A stretch of DNA of 64,000 nucleotides, from assembly GCF_000499845.2 (NCBI RefSeq), contig NC_023758.2, positions 23,363,366 to 23,427,365 on the forward strand, in the 5' to 3' direction. Below, piece after piece: positions 12,241 through 22,788 of the stretch. The notes below the pieces were generated by a model. It saw only the letters and a list, made by a program, of their open reading frames with translations, was not told the origin of the DNA and ran no database searches. The first letter of the stretch is position 1; every line of letters starts with the position of its first letter. The stretch comes from Phaseolus vulgaris (taxonomy: Eukaryota > Streptophyta > Magnoliopsida > Fabales > Fabaceae). A program made the position numbers and the translations under genes.

Positions 12241-13061
12241 TAAAAGTGATTGGGAGCAGGTAACAATATGGTAAATTATTTTATAATTATTTCACATATA
12301 TGTATCTTAACACTAATCTATGTGAACCTTATTTTGTAATGTAGTTCTTTATGAATGAGCAAGCACTGCCTTCGGCTGCCATAAATTATGTGAGACATAC
12401 TTGAGTCACATATTTTCCTTAATTTTTATAACTCTAGGATAGCTAAGAATTAGATAGATATAGAAATATAGATAAAGTTATATGTTATTAGTGCTTGTAA
12501 TACATTTTTATCAATATATATAATTTGATTCTCTAAATTTATGTATTTGTCTTACTGAGTTATAATTGAACAGATCAATTTAGATGGGAATTAACATTAA
12601 ACAAAATGTACTAAAAAAATGACCGTCTACAACGGTGGCTATCACCAAAGCTGCCGTTTTATATGCTTCGCAAAGGTGTATAATGGTGGATAAGGTAAAT
12701 AGCCGTCATTTTCGGTCATTGGATGTGCTGAGATAGGTTGGGTATAAAAGGACAACTATGGTAAAAGTCATCGTTTTACACCTCATGCATATATTATATA
12801 TGCATGTTATAGGGAGGTGTAAAACGACAGCTTTAACCATAGCTGTCTTCTTTATTTGAATCTAAGAAGGCAGCTAAATAGTCGCCTTCTTAACTCTAAG
12901 ACATAAGACTACGTGTTGAACAACAACGGCTAGAAAGCCACCATTTTTAACCTTTTCTACACAAATGATAAGCAAAAGCCCCAAAGTAATGTTTAATTAT
13001 AAACCATTAAAAAAAATAGAAACTTTAAATTTTCATGTGATAATTTTAGTATGGAATATTA

Positions 13062-14134
13062 TGTTGATCAAGAGTGATCAAATGCTTTGAAGAATCCAAA
13101 TCCAAGGTGTTTGATGAAAAGCTGGTGTTGTTGCTATGTGTGGGTGGGATCTGGGTAGATTAAAGTGTGATCCACTCTTTTATTGAATCTAAAACAGATG
13201 TGAATTAAAACCTTTTTGAAATTCTATGTTTTTCCAACTAAGTGAAAAACAACCTGTTGTTTTGTCGAATCAACCAGTTGTTTTGTTCTTAGATGTTTTG
13301 AAAAAGGTTGAAAGTTGTTTGACTTGGTTGACTAAACTGTCAAACCAAATCAATCGGTTGTTTCGTGGTTTCAACCGATTGTTTCTTTGAAAATCCTAAC
13401 AAAATTCTGTTTTTGATTGGTGAATCTATTTTAAATGATTTCTAACTGAATACGCTCCTTCATTAAATGTTTTGACCAATCTTTGAAAAATATAAATAGT
13501 TTGTTATATGTTTCTAAAGAGTAAGAAACAGTTTTGAGAAATTCAGTTTGACAAATTTGATCTCAAGTTTTCAAGATTCACATCAAGCTTTGGATTTTCA
13601 AGAGAGAGTGGAATAGGATTGCAATTGTATTCTTTTCAGATTGTACCGTGATCAAGTGTAATCCTTTCTCAACCTTCTGTATTTCTGTTGTTGTATTGCC
13701 AAGGAGTGTTGTGTGTTCTTGAGTGTGGTTTGCCAAAGGTAGTGTGTTTCTTGAAGGGTTCAAGGTCACTACTTTGGTGTGTGGTGTTTTGTAATCTGGT
13801 TTGATTGCTTAGTGGATTACCAGTGGTTTCTTGGAACTGGATGTAGCTCTTGTTGTAAGAGTGAACCAGTATAAACTGTTGTGTGCATTTCTCTTTCTCT
13901 TAAACTCCTTTAAATTATGTTTTTAAGTTGTTTAAGTTTTAACTGGTATAAACAACCGATTGATTCGAAGAAACAATCGATTGTTTTTCTGTGCTTTGCT
14001 TTAAAACAATTTGTGTTCTTGGCTAACTTGATTCCTCTTCTGAATTTCTACACAGAATTTCATTAAACCTTCAAAAGTTTTCAAAAATCTCATAAACAAT
14101 TCACCCCTCTTATTTAAGGTCATATTTTCTAACA
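13062..14134 (+). mobile_element. Solo LTR of a Copia-type retrotransposon
   Basis: This 1073-bp unit starts TGTTGATCAAG and ends TTTCTAACA, with a perfect 5-bp TSD TATTA (13057-13061, 14135-14139). It shares the start, a CTGGATGTAGCTCTTG block, GTGAACCAGTATAAA and the CAATTCACCCC-to-TTCTAACA end with the LTRs at 48514-49652 and 61883-62954. The last of these is followed by a primer binding site and Copia gag. Several AACCGATTGTTT-type motifs lie within. No internal domain remains, so it arose by LTR-LTR recombination. Confidence 0.9.
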
Positions 14135-14139
14135 TATTA

Positions 14140-17100
14140 ATCCACAAGGGTTTGTTCAGTGTGGGAATTTAAATTTAAAGTATTAAAAAACGCATGGTTC
14201 TAATTTGTTGTCACCATTATAAAAAAATTGGAATTCTTTTCATTTAAGAGAAATAAGTAAAAATATATAGCAAATATTTTCTTTTAATATTTACAAAAAT
14301 ATATGTACTTGATAGAACATTGATTATGTACATATATATATACTACGAGCTTTTTTAAAGATATTAAGTTATTTTGTGAATAATGTTAATATAGTTATTC
14401 TTTATCTTAATATTTATTTATTTTTAAATTCTAATTATAATCCAAGCTCGGTTAGTATTTTAATGAATCAAACGGGACAGTTAATTACAAATTTATTTGT
14501 TGAGTACCAAAGTTTCCATAGGATATTCACAGAATCACTCAATTACCAATGATGTTCTGACATTGTTAGTGAGATTCAAATCCTAGTGGATATAGTTTCA
14601 ATGCTTATCAAATGAACCAACTAAAATTGTGTTTTTATTTTTGTTGCTGTTTATGTAAACACGTACCTATTGCAAGTGTGTAGGTAAAAGCAAGGCTAAT
14701 TAATTATTTAGTATAAAACATAAGAAAGTGAAACCAAACACTCTATAAAATGCCTTGAAAGTAATAAAATGGAGCACATGATTACCAAGAACATCACTTC
14801 AAAGTAACAGTGCATGTAAGGTAGTTGTAGTTGCCAACATAACATTCATTCAATCATCCCTTAAAATATTATCACTATTTTTTTTTTCTGTAGAGAAGGT
14901 GTTTAAACAATGGAGTTATTATGGCTCTGGGGTGGTCCCCCTCTCTATACCCTCAATAAATTGGTGTTGTTATTTGGTTAATAAGCAAAGTTTAATGGGT
15001 TTAGAATAGGTAGAGTCAACAATCATATCACACAAAAACTAGCATATTGAAGTCATGAAAGGAACTGTTTCCTTGAAATGAGTTGCAGAGAGAATATTAA
15101 TTAGAAAGTTAGAGAGCTATAAAGAAGTTCTGAGATAAACTATCATTTATTATTTAGTCATATGAAACACTTAGGTATAGTAGAAAAAAAAAAAGCATTT
15201 GAATGTAATTATTTAAAAATGAATAGGAAGAAGAAAAAAAAGGAGAGGAGAAAAGGGTTGTGTGAGTAGGAGTTTACTCTATATGGTTGCAAAGTGAGTG
15301 TGTATAAGATGGAAAGAAGAAAAGCAAAAAGAAAATGGGAGCAGTAGAAGTAGAAGGCTAAAGAGAGAGAGATATGGAATGATCTTTGTGATGTATGTTT
15401 GGAGATACGGGTGGAAAATTAGTGCAAGAAGATGATTACCCGTAAGACTAGGGAGTGTACCACTGCGGCTGTGAGGTCTCTTTAGCTAGGTCACACACTC
15501 CCTTATGAGGTAAGCAGTTCAGGATTTTGGATGAGTGAGAGAGAAGAGAGATGAAGGAGTTGGAAGGTAAATCAAAGAGAAGAATGTGAGCATTTAAAAT
15601 AATATGAAGAATGAGCAATGCCAGATTGCCATGTAAATGCATGATAAGGAAAGCCAAATCTCATGATGGCGGTGTCAAAATCAACCAAATTATGCAATCT
15701 CCAAAAGTTGAAACATAGAGACACGTACACGAAGGATTCAATAACGTTCAAATCACTAGTATATTGTTTCCAATGTTTTTGTTTTGTATCAAACATCAAA
15801 TGAACCAGACGGTTACAACAGAATGAGTTCAGAAAGGAAAGATTGAATAGTTCCATCCACACTAGTTTCCCTCATTGGTTCGTTTTTATGTAAAACTTGT
15901 ACAATGGTACTATTTTACTGTACACTTATATGCACGAGATTAGGTTCAAGCTTTTCTTGCCTTTCCATCCACCTCATTCATCTCCTCAAACCCTACAAAT
16001 TTAAATTTATTCTTTTTTCTAAATCTATATTCCTCTATAGTATTTTAGGTTCTTCAAAAAATATATACGAAAGCAAAAAAACACTCTTCTTTTTCATTTC
16101 CTTACATACATATATACCTTTTTTTATTATTATTGTGAATTTTGGAGTTATATGCGTAAAAGTATAATGTCCCAACAGAAGCATATTACGCACCCACATG
16201 GCATGACATGACCCATTTCATTAGTAAATAAAATGATCCACATGAATTTTGTTGTGGATAATTTATTATATTTATGAATTTATTGCAGTGGAGGAGGAGG
16301 ATAGTTATTCTCTCTCACTCACTTTCAAAGGGTTGGGTTAGAAACAAATGACATAAAAGAATCTTAACATAACACTATTTCCGTTTTAGAGTAATTGTAA
16401 TTTTATTCATTTTTATAAAAAAATTCAAATCATTTGGTATTCGCAATTTTTGGCCTAATTTCCTCAAAACGAATTCTATTGTTTTACTGTGCAATTAAGA
16501 ATAAGTTTTGATTAGAAAAAACAAATTATTTTAGTTAACATAAAACTCACCTTTTGTTTAACGGAACAAAATTTTAAAAAAAGAACTACCTTAAGAACGC
16601 GTCTAAGTATTATCACTGGAGATGACTTTATCGTACGATAAAGTGTATTCGCTTTATGCCAAGAAAAAGAAAACCGTTAATATGTGATATATTGTCATTT
16701 TATTTGTTATTTAGAGAGATAAATTTTTTTAAACATTAATTATTGTAATTCACAAGAAAGATTAGTAAATATTTATAGGTTGAAATATCGATACATAAGG
16801 ATATTATTATTAAAAATAATTATTATTCTAAGTGATAAATAAAAAAAATAGAGAAAATGTGAAAATGAAGTTAAAATGAGGGAGAAGAAAGAATTGATAG
16901 AAGAAAATGAATTTTGTGTGTGGTTGAGGATTAATAAGTTGAAAGGTACATATAACCAAAGCAGAGTTTGAGAAGAAGTGTTTACATTGTTTTTCTGTTT
17001 TTGGTGACTGTTTCTTGTGTTGAAAGTGCAGCATGCGAAGAAAGAATTAGAAAAGAGCTTTTAGGATCCCTTTTCTCTCAATGCTGTATATTCAAAATCT

Positions 17101-17860
17101 TTGTCACATAGGGTGTAGTCTTCATAGCACACGCATCATCACTGCAAGTACAACTTCAAAACCTCTACTTCTTAGACCATTTACATTTCTAAATAAATAA
17201 TATATACATAAATTAAAAAAAGCTAATTTTATCATTCAAATATATAAAAATAAGCCAAAGAAAAGCAAAAAAAGAAAAAGAAAGTATCAGCATAAGATTT
17301 ACATGGTTCTTCATGCATTGGTTGGGAATGATGAGAAGTTCAGAAATACATTTTTAAGTACAGAATATCTTGGTAGGTTTTAGAGTAGGGTTTTTTTGAT
17401 GTGTGTATATATAGATATAGATAGATAGATATATATAAAAAATAAAAAATTTATATACATGTGTGTAGGGGCCATGTGTGATATCTGTCTCCATGAAAAG
17501 AAGAACCTATTGAACACCCAAATCACAAGCCGCATCATTCCATTGCCATTCATTCATTCATTCAGAACATCTACTTTTTTGCTTTCCTTCCATCCAAAAT
17601 ATCATTTCATATCATACCTCATTTTTCTCACTGTGTGTGTGAGTATGTGTGCAAAAATACTTTATTTCATATATACCTGGTGATGCCTTTTCGTCCAAGT
17701 AATTCCTGATAGTACCTTCACTTTCTAAGCTCTCTTTTGTCCCTTCCCTTTTTATGAACACCACTCTGTCAACCTCAGTCCTTCTCTCCCAGATATTTTA
17801 TTTGATTTTCTCTCTTTATCACTCCATGTACTATGTGCCTGTGCCTCATCTATCACACCT
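14140..17860. other. WUS upstream intergenic region
   Basis: This region has no recognisable gene or transposon. It is AT-rich with A/T runs and purine-rich segments (about 15180-15400 and 16840-16910). Minus-strand open frames at 15448-15862 have no known motif. It should contain the WUS regulatory sequences; no binding site can be called with confidence from sequence alone. Confidence 0.5.
17407..17440. repeat. GATA/TA microsatellite upstream of WUS
   Basis: A run of TATATAGATATAGATAGATA-like units about 575-610 bp before the WUS start codon; likely length-variable. Confidence 0.7.
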
Positions 17861-17862
17861 AT

Positions 17863-17868
17863 TATAAG
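17863..17868 (+). promoter_or_regulatory. Possible WUS TATA box
   Basis: TATAAG lies 147 bp before the chosen start codon and is followed by a CT-rich leader (17879-18014) typical of plant 5' UTRs. Weak evidence: TA-rich matches are common here. Confidence 0.25.
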
Positions 17869-18014
17869 TTTATAACCCCTCATCACCTCACCTTCATTCC
17901 CTCCAATTCATGCACTCTCTTCTCTCCCTCACCTCACCTACCCTCTCATTCTCTCTATCCAACAACCCACATTCTTTTTTGTTTTTGTTCGCTTCTCTTT
18001 GTTTCCACTCCATC

Positions 18015-19308
18015 ATGGAACCTCAACAACCACAAGGGAGCCAACCAAACGAGGATGGTGGCAGTGGAAAAGGGGGCTTTCTTAGCAGGCAAAGTAGTAC
18101 ACGGTGGACTCCCACAACCGACCAGATAAGAATATTGAAGGACCTTTACTACAACAATGGAATTAGATCCCCAAGTGCAGAGCAGATTCAGAGGATCTCT
18201 GCTAGGCTGAGGCAGTACGGTAAGATTGAAGGCAAGAATGTCTTTTATTGGTTCCAGAACCACAAAGCTCGAGAAAGGCAGAAGAAAAGGTTCACTTCTG
18301 ATAATGTGCCCATGCAAAGACCTGCCCCAACTAATGCTGCTCCTCCTTGGAAACCTGATCAAGATCCTATTCATACCAAGTATTCCAACATTTCTTCTAC
18401 AGGTAAACCAACCAACCTTATATTCTTCAAACCTCTAACTTCTTATCTCAACTTACTTCCTTTTGGGACAAGAACAAAAAACAAACTTGTTTCTTAATTA
18501 AATATATATGTCTCACCTTTTACTGTGGCTCTGTGTATATATGCAGGGATCTCTTCTGCATCATCTTCTTCTGTTGAGATGATTACTGTCGGGCAGATGG
18601 GGAATTATGGCTATGGTTCTGTACCCATGGAGAAAAGTTTTAGGGTAAGTTAAAATGACTCCTAAGTTTGGATTTTATATTTGAGCCTCAAAGACTTTCT
18701 GTAATTTTTAACTCTCCTATCGTTGCTCTCATCAATGCGCATGTAGCTTTGTGATGCATTAAATGGAAAGTAATATCCATGATCCATCACAATCCATGTG
18801 CAGTGCACAAGTAAGTGATGATCTTTAACAACAAAATGGAGCGACAATCAGTCCTTTACACTGTTCATACCTTGAAACTTCCATAAAAGGAAGAACCAAC
18901 CCCACTGGTCCCTTCACTCTTCTAAAACGACAAAGCAATGTATGAAAACATTTCATGAAATAAAAGCTACATTTCTCTTGAAGCCACCAACTCGAGAGAG
19001 TGAATACAGATAGCATTCAAAGTTCAAACCATAGTTCGCCAGCTCATAACTAGTTACCAGATTTAGAGATTAAGAGACTAGATTTAGAAATATTTTGTAC
19101 AAAGAGTTAAACCATTTCATTCAATCAAGTGTTGGTTAATTCTTCATTTGTTTTGAACCCTTTCCATTTTTCAGGACTGTTCAATATCTGCTGGGGGTAG
19201 CAGTGGCCATGTTGGAATAAACCACAACTTGGGATGGGTTGGTGTTGATCCTTATTCCTCAGCCTACGCCAACTTCTTTGATAAAATAAGGCCAAATGAA
19301 GAAACCCT

Positions 19309-19344
<36 letters not shown>

Positions 19345-19552
19345 GGAGGATGGGGGTGCTGAGATTGAAACTCTCCCTTTATTCCCTATGCACGGCGAGG
19401 ACATTCATGGCTACTGCAACCTGAAGTCTAATTCTTACAACTATGATGGAAACGGGTGGTATCATTCTGAAGACGGGTTCAAGAATGGTTCTCGTGCTTC
19501 TTTGGAGCTCAGTCTGAACTCCTACACTCGCAGATCTCCAGATTTCGCTTAA
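18015..19552 (+). CDS. WUS: WUSCHEL homeodomain transcription factor
   Basis: WUS is the nuclear factor that keeps shoot and floral meristem stem cells undifferentiated, in feedback with CLAVATA signalling. The exons are 18015-18402, 18547-18644 and 19175-19552, with GT-AG introns of 144 and 530 bp, giving 287 aa (Arabidopsis WUS is about 292 aa with the same three-exon plan). Residues 30-93 are the WOX homeodomain ([20 protein letters not shown], then [18 protein letters not shown] with the extra Tyr loop GQY/RQYG). Residues 208-220 are 13 glutamates. Residues 228-235 are the WUS-box TLPLFPMH, and 272-276 are the EAR-like LELSL. The start was chosen because its context (A at -3, G at +4) is strong and MEPQQ is the usual WUS start. 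An in-frame ATG at 17910 would add 35 residues but has a weak context. All parts are intact, with no stop or frameshift. The WUS-box separates it from most other WOX clades. Confidence 0.96.
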
Positions 19553-21660
19553 TATATACTCAACTTATTAATTATTATAATTATAAGATGATAACGATAG
19601 CCTTTCCTAATTAGTTATCATTTTACGATTAATTGTAGTTATTAATGTTTCTGTATGCATGTTTAGTCAGTTATGATTAGTCAGTGGACAAATGTAATCA
19701 TCTCTAACTGTGTTCAGTTCAAGAGCTGTTCTCAAACTGACACATGTTATGCACGGGGAACTTAATGGACTGACACTGACTAATTAATCATACTTATCTT
19801 ATTTTGTCCATCTTCCCAAACATTCTTTCATTAATTTGCTAATTGAAATGATTGGCCTTAGAAAAAGATAACAATAATTAATAACAGTGATGATGAAGAT
19901 AAGCTTATCTCAAATTCACCATACATAAAACAAAGAACAATACAACAATTTTTCACTGTGACTACTACTACTATTATTATCATTATTGATTTTCCCTTCG
20001 AATTACTTTATTGATTTTAAGTTTTATTTTTATGTTCTCAATTTTCACATTGAATTTCATGTGGCTATTTCTAACACCAAAATAATATTTATATTATTCT
20101 ATTTTTTGACAAAAAAATTCTGAATTAAAACATGACAATAAGTTCGAGTGCATGCATATAAGTAACCTAAACAAATCTGAAAAATTAGATTCCAAACAAA
20201 TTGCGTCCTTAACTTGCTATTAATCTTCATTTTCAATAGTGTTTATGAAGATATATTTTGATAATTAAGTAATTAAAAAAATTCTATACACATATGCAGA
20301 GACGAGTAGAGGTGATTTGATGATCCTATACTTCAGTGCTTCTAATTTTTAGACATAGCAATATGCACTCAATTCACGAACAAAACTGAAGAAGGATGAC
20401 ATTAAGAAAATACTAGTAATAAAAATATAAAATAATAATTTACTTGAACCTAATTTAACCTTATAAAATTAATTTGTAAATTAAAATTTATATTTATTTA
20501 TATATTATGAATTTATCTTATTTTCATTATATGTTTGGTTAAAAAAAGTGTGAAAAAAATAAAGAAAGAAATAGTGGGAAAAATATGATATTTTGATATA
20601 GTTTAGAATGAAAAAAAGGTTAAGAAAGTCCCTTTTGTTACAAATAATAATAAAGTAACACACTACTTATAATATTTTCAAATGAAATTTCCAAAAAACA
20701 TATCGTGGAACTTTTAAAATTTACAGAAAAAGTTTTATTTAGTATGAAAATGTTTAAAGAATGAGATATTTTGTAATTGTTATGTTTGGTTTAAAAAAAT
20801 TCTTTCATTTAGTGATGCGGATAATAATATTTATCATATATAGAGAGAAAAGAGGTCCCTTGTACTTTTTCTTTTTAAATGTTACATTGTTGAATAACAT
20901 TTCATTGGATACTATTTATTCAAATTCATTCTTACATTGAAAATTTCTTTAACACAAATTTTATATATATATATATATGTATATATATATGTATATATAT
21001 GTATATATATATGTATATATATATGTATATATATACGTATATATATGTATTAATTTAAGATTATTTGTTCTCTCGTTATCTTCATGTAATTTTTATTAAA
21101 TATTATATTATTTAGTAACTTGAGGATAAATCAAATTACGTTTGTTTAATTTTTACTAATTGTAACAATGTTCACTATTTTTTTATTGGATAACTTTTTT
21201 TATTTCAAAATTCACCATTGAATTACAAATTTTTATCTAATATCTTATTTATATAAATCAAAATCACGAAATATATATTTTTAAAAAATATATTAAAATA
21301 GGAATTAGGATTACAATTCTTATTAGCTAAATACAAAACTTAACATATGATGATGTGAAATTTTGATTTAACTGTTGGATAAAAGAATTTACTATATATA
21401 TATATGATATAAATACTTTTAATGAAAAAATAAGAAAATTTTAACCTTTTTATTAAAAAATAACTTATTTTTGATTTCCAATATCGAAATGAAAGAAGTG
21501 ATTTCAATGTAAATATTAACATTCCTTGCAAACAGTGAAAAAAAGCTAATTCTTCTTTCTGAATTTTCATAATTGTTATATGCAACCACTTTGATTTATT
21601 TTTGGTTTTGTCTTAATGTATAATTAAACTTCAATTGCTAAAATTGTAACAAAAATGTTC
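19553..21660. other. WUS downstream intergenic region
   Basis: AT-rich, no gene or transposon recognised. A TTAATGG motif, a core reported to be bound by WUS, lies at 19762-19768, but such 7-mers are common. I looked for CArG boxes (CC, six A/T, GG) as sites for AGAMOUS in the 3' region and found none. Confidence 0.4.
20962..21047. repeat. TA-rich microsatellite
   Basis: About 85 bp of TATATATATG-type units, about ten bases each, with G at regular positions. Slippage-prone. Confidence 0.85.
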
Positions 21661-21664
21661 TTCT

Positions 21665-22440
21665 ATCAGCCTGGTCAGACGACTCGACATCAGTCCAGGC
21701 CTGGACGACTCGACTACAGTCCGGGTCTGGACGACTCGACATCAATTCGGGCACGGATCACTCGACATCGGCCCAGACCCGAACACTCGACATTATCCCG
21801 GGTCTAAACGACTCAACATTGGTCTGCGTTCGCTCGGCTCGACATCGATCTGGGCTCGCTCGGGTCGACATCGGTCTGGGCCCGCTCGAATCGACATCGG
21901 CCCGGACCCGCTCGACTCGACATCGGTCCGGGTCCGCTCTACTCGATTTCGGCCCAAACAACTCGACATCGGTCCGGGCCCAGTCGACTCAACATCAGTA
22001 CGAGCCCGCCTGACTCGACATCGGCCCGGGAAACTCGACATCGGCCTGGGCCCGGACGACTCAACATTGTCCTGGCCTTACTCGAATTGACTTTGGCCCG
22101 GGCCCACTCGGTTAGACATAAGCTTGGGTCCAAACGACTCGACATGGGCTCGGGTCCGCTCGGCTCGACATCGGCCTAGGCCCGCTCGGCTCGACATCGG
22201 TCTGGGCCCGCTTAGCTCGACATTCGCCCGGGCTTGCTCAGCTCGACATCGGCCCGGACCTGCTTAACTTAGTATCGACCTTGGCCCACTCAACTCGACA
22301 TCAGCCTAGGCCCGCTTGGCTTGACCTTAGCCCTTTCCCGATCGTCTAGATATCAACCCGAGTCCGCTCGACTCAATATCAGACTCAAAAGACTCATCTC
22401 GACATGGACCTAGACTAGCTCGAGTAGACATTGGCATGAA
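21665..22440. repeat. GC-rich 26-bp minisatellite
   Basis: Around 29 diverged tandem copies of a 26-bp unit built from CGACTCGACATCGGCC and CGGGCCCGCT. It is strikingly GC- and CpG-rich against AT-rich flanks. Because 26 is not a multiple of three, open frames run through it on both strands, all low-complexity (rich in Arg, Ser, Pro, Asp). I do not regard them as genes. The edge copies are the most diverged. Confidence 0.9.
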
Positions 22441-22788
22441 TGATTTATATTGGAAGTATACTAATTCAAACTATATTTTTTAATTTTAAAATAAATATCG
22501 AATGTAGATAAAGTTACCAGTTTATCACCTAACAATTACCCCCGATTTAGAAAAATTATAAAAACAAATTCAAAACATAAATTTAAATACAAATTATTTA
22601 TTTAATTCCAATAACATAAATTTAAATGATTTTTTTTACGGTAAGAAAATAAAGCAAGTAAACATGTTAAGTGAAACAAAATTAAAAAAAAATCAATTGA
22701 TATTATTTTATTATCTTTAACTCATTGAAATAGGGAGTAGGACATCAAACCAAAGAACATGTGTCAGTGAACAAACTTGTTGCATATG

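Larger units (their letters stand above)
7788..12967. mobile_element. Second, degenerate CACTA-like element
   Basis: The candidate ends match as inverted repeats: CATTAGTGTAAAAAGG at 7788-7803 and, read from the other side, CATTTGTGTAGAAAAGG at 12967-12951. Subterminal sequence is also inverted: GCTATGGGGTAAAGCTGTCG near 7900 matches, in reverse complement, the segment around 12800-12845, and further AAAGCTGCCGTTTTA-type copies lie at 12640-12660. A broken + strand ORF of CACTA second-gene type lies at 8180-9170. I found no matching 3-bp target duplication, so the exact termini are provisional. Confidence 0.55.

Noticed and set aside
15448..15862. Two overlapping minus-strand open frames upstream of WUS
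   Set aside because: No start context, motif or repeat of known type; composition as expected for AT-rich DNA.
18662..19016. Minus-strand frames inside WUS intron 2
   Set aside because: Short, no motifs, no splice logic; treated as chance.
19553..20350. Search for an AGAMOUS-bound CArG box after WUS
   Set aside because: No CC(A/T)6GG match seen; no claim made.
21758..22145. Open frames on both strands rich in Arg, Ser and Pro
   Set aside because: They follow the 26-bp minisatellite, whose unit length rotates through all frames; not genes.
21665..22440. Possible CRISPR-like array
   Set aside because: Direct tandem repeats without spacers in a plant nuclear sequence.
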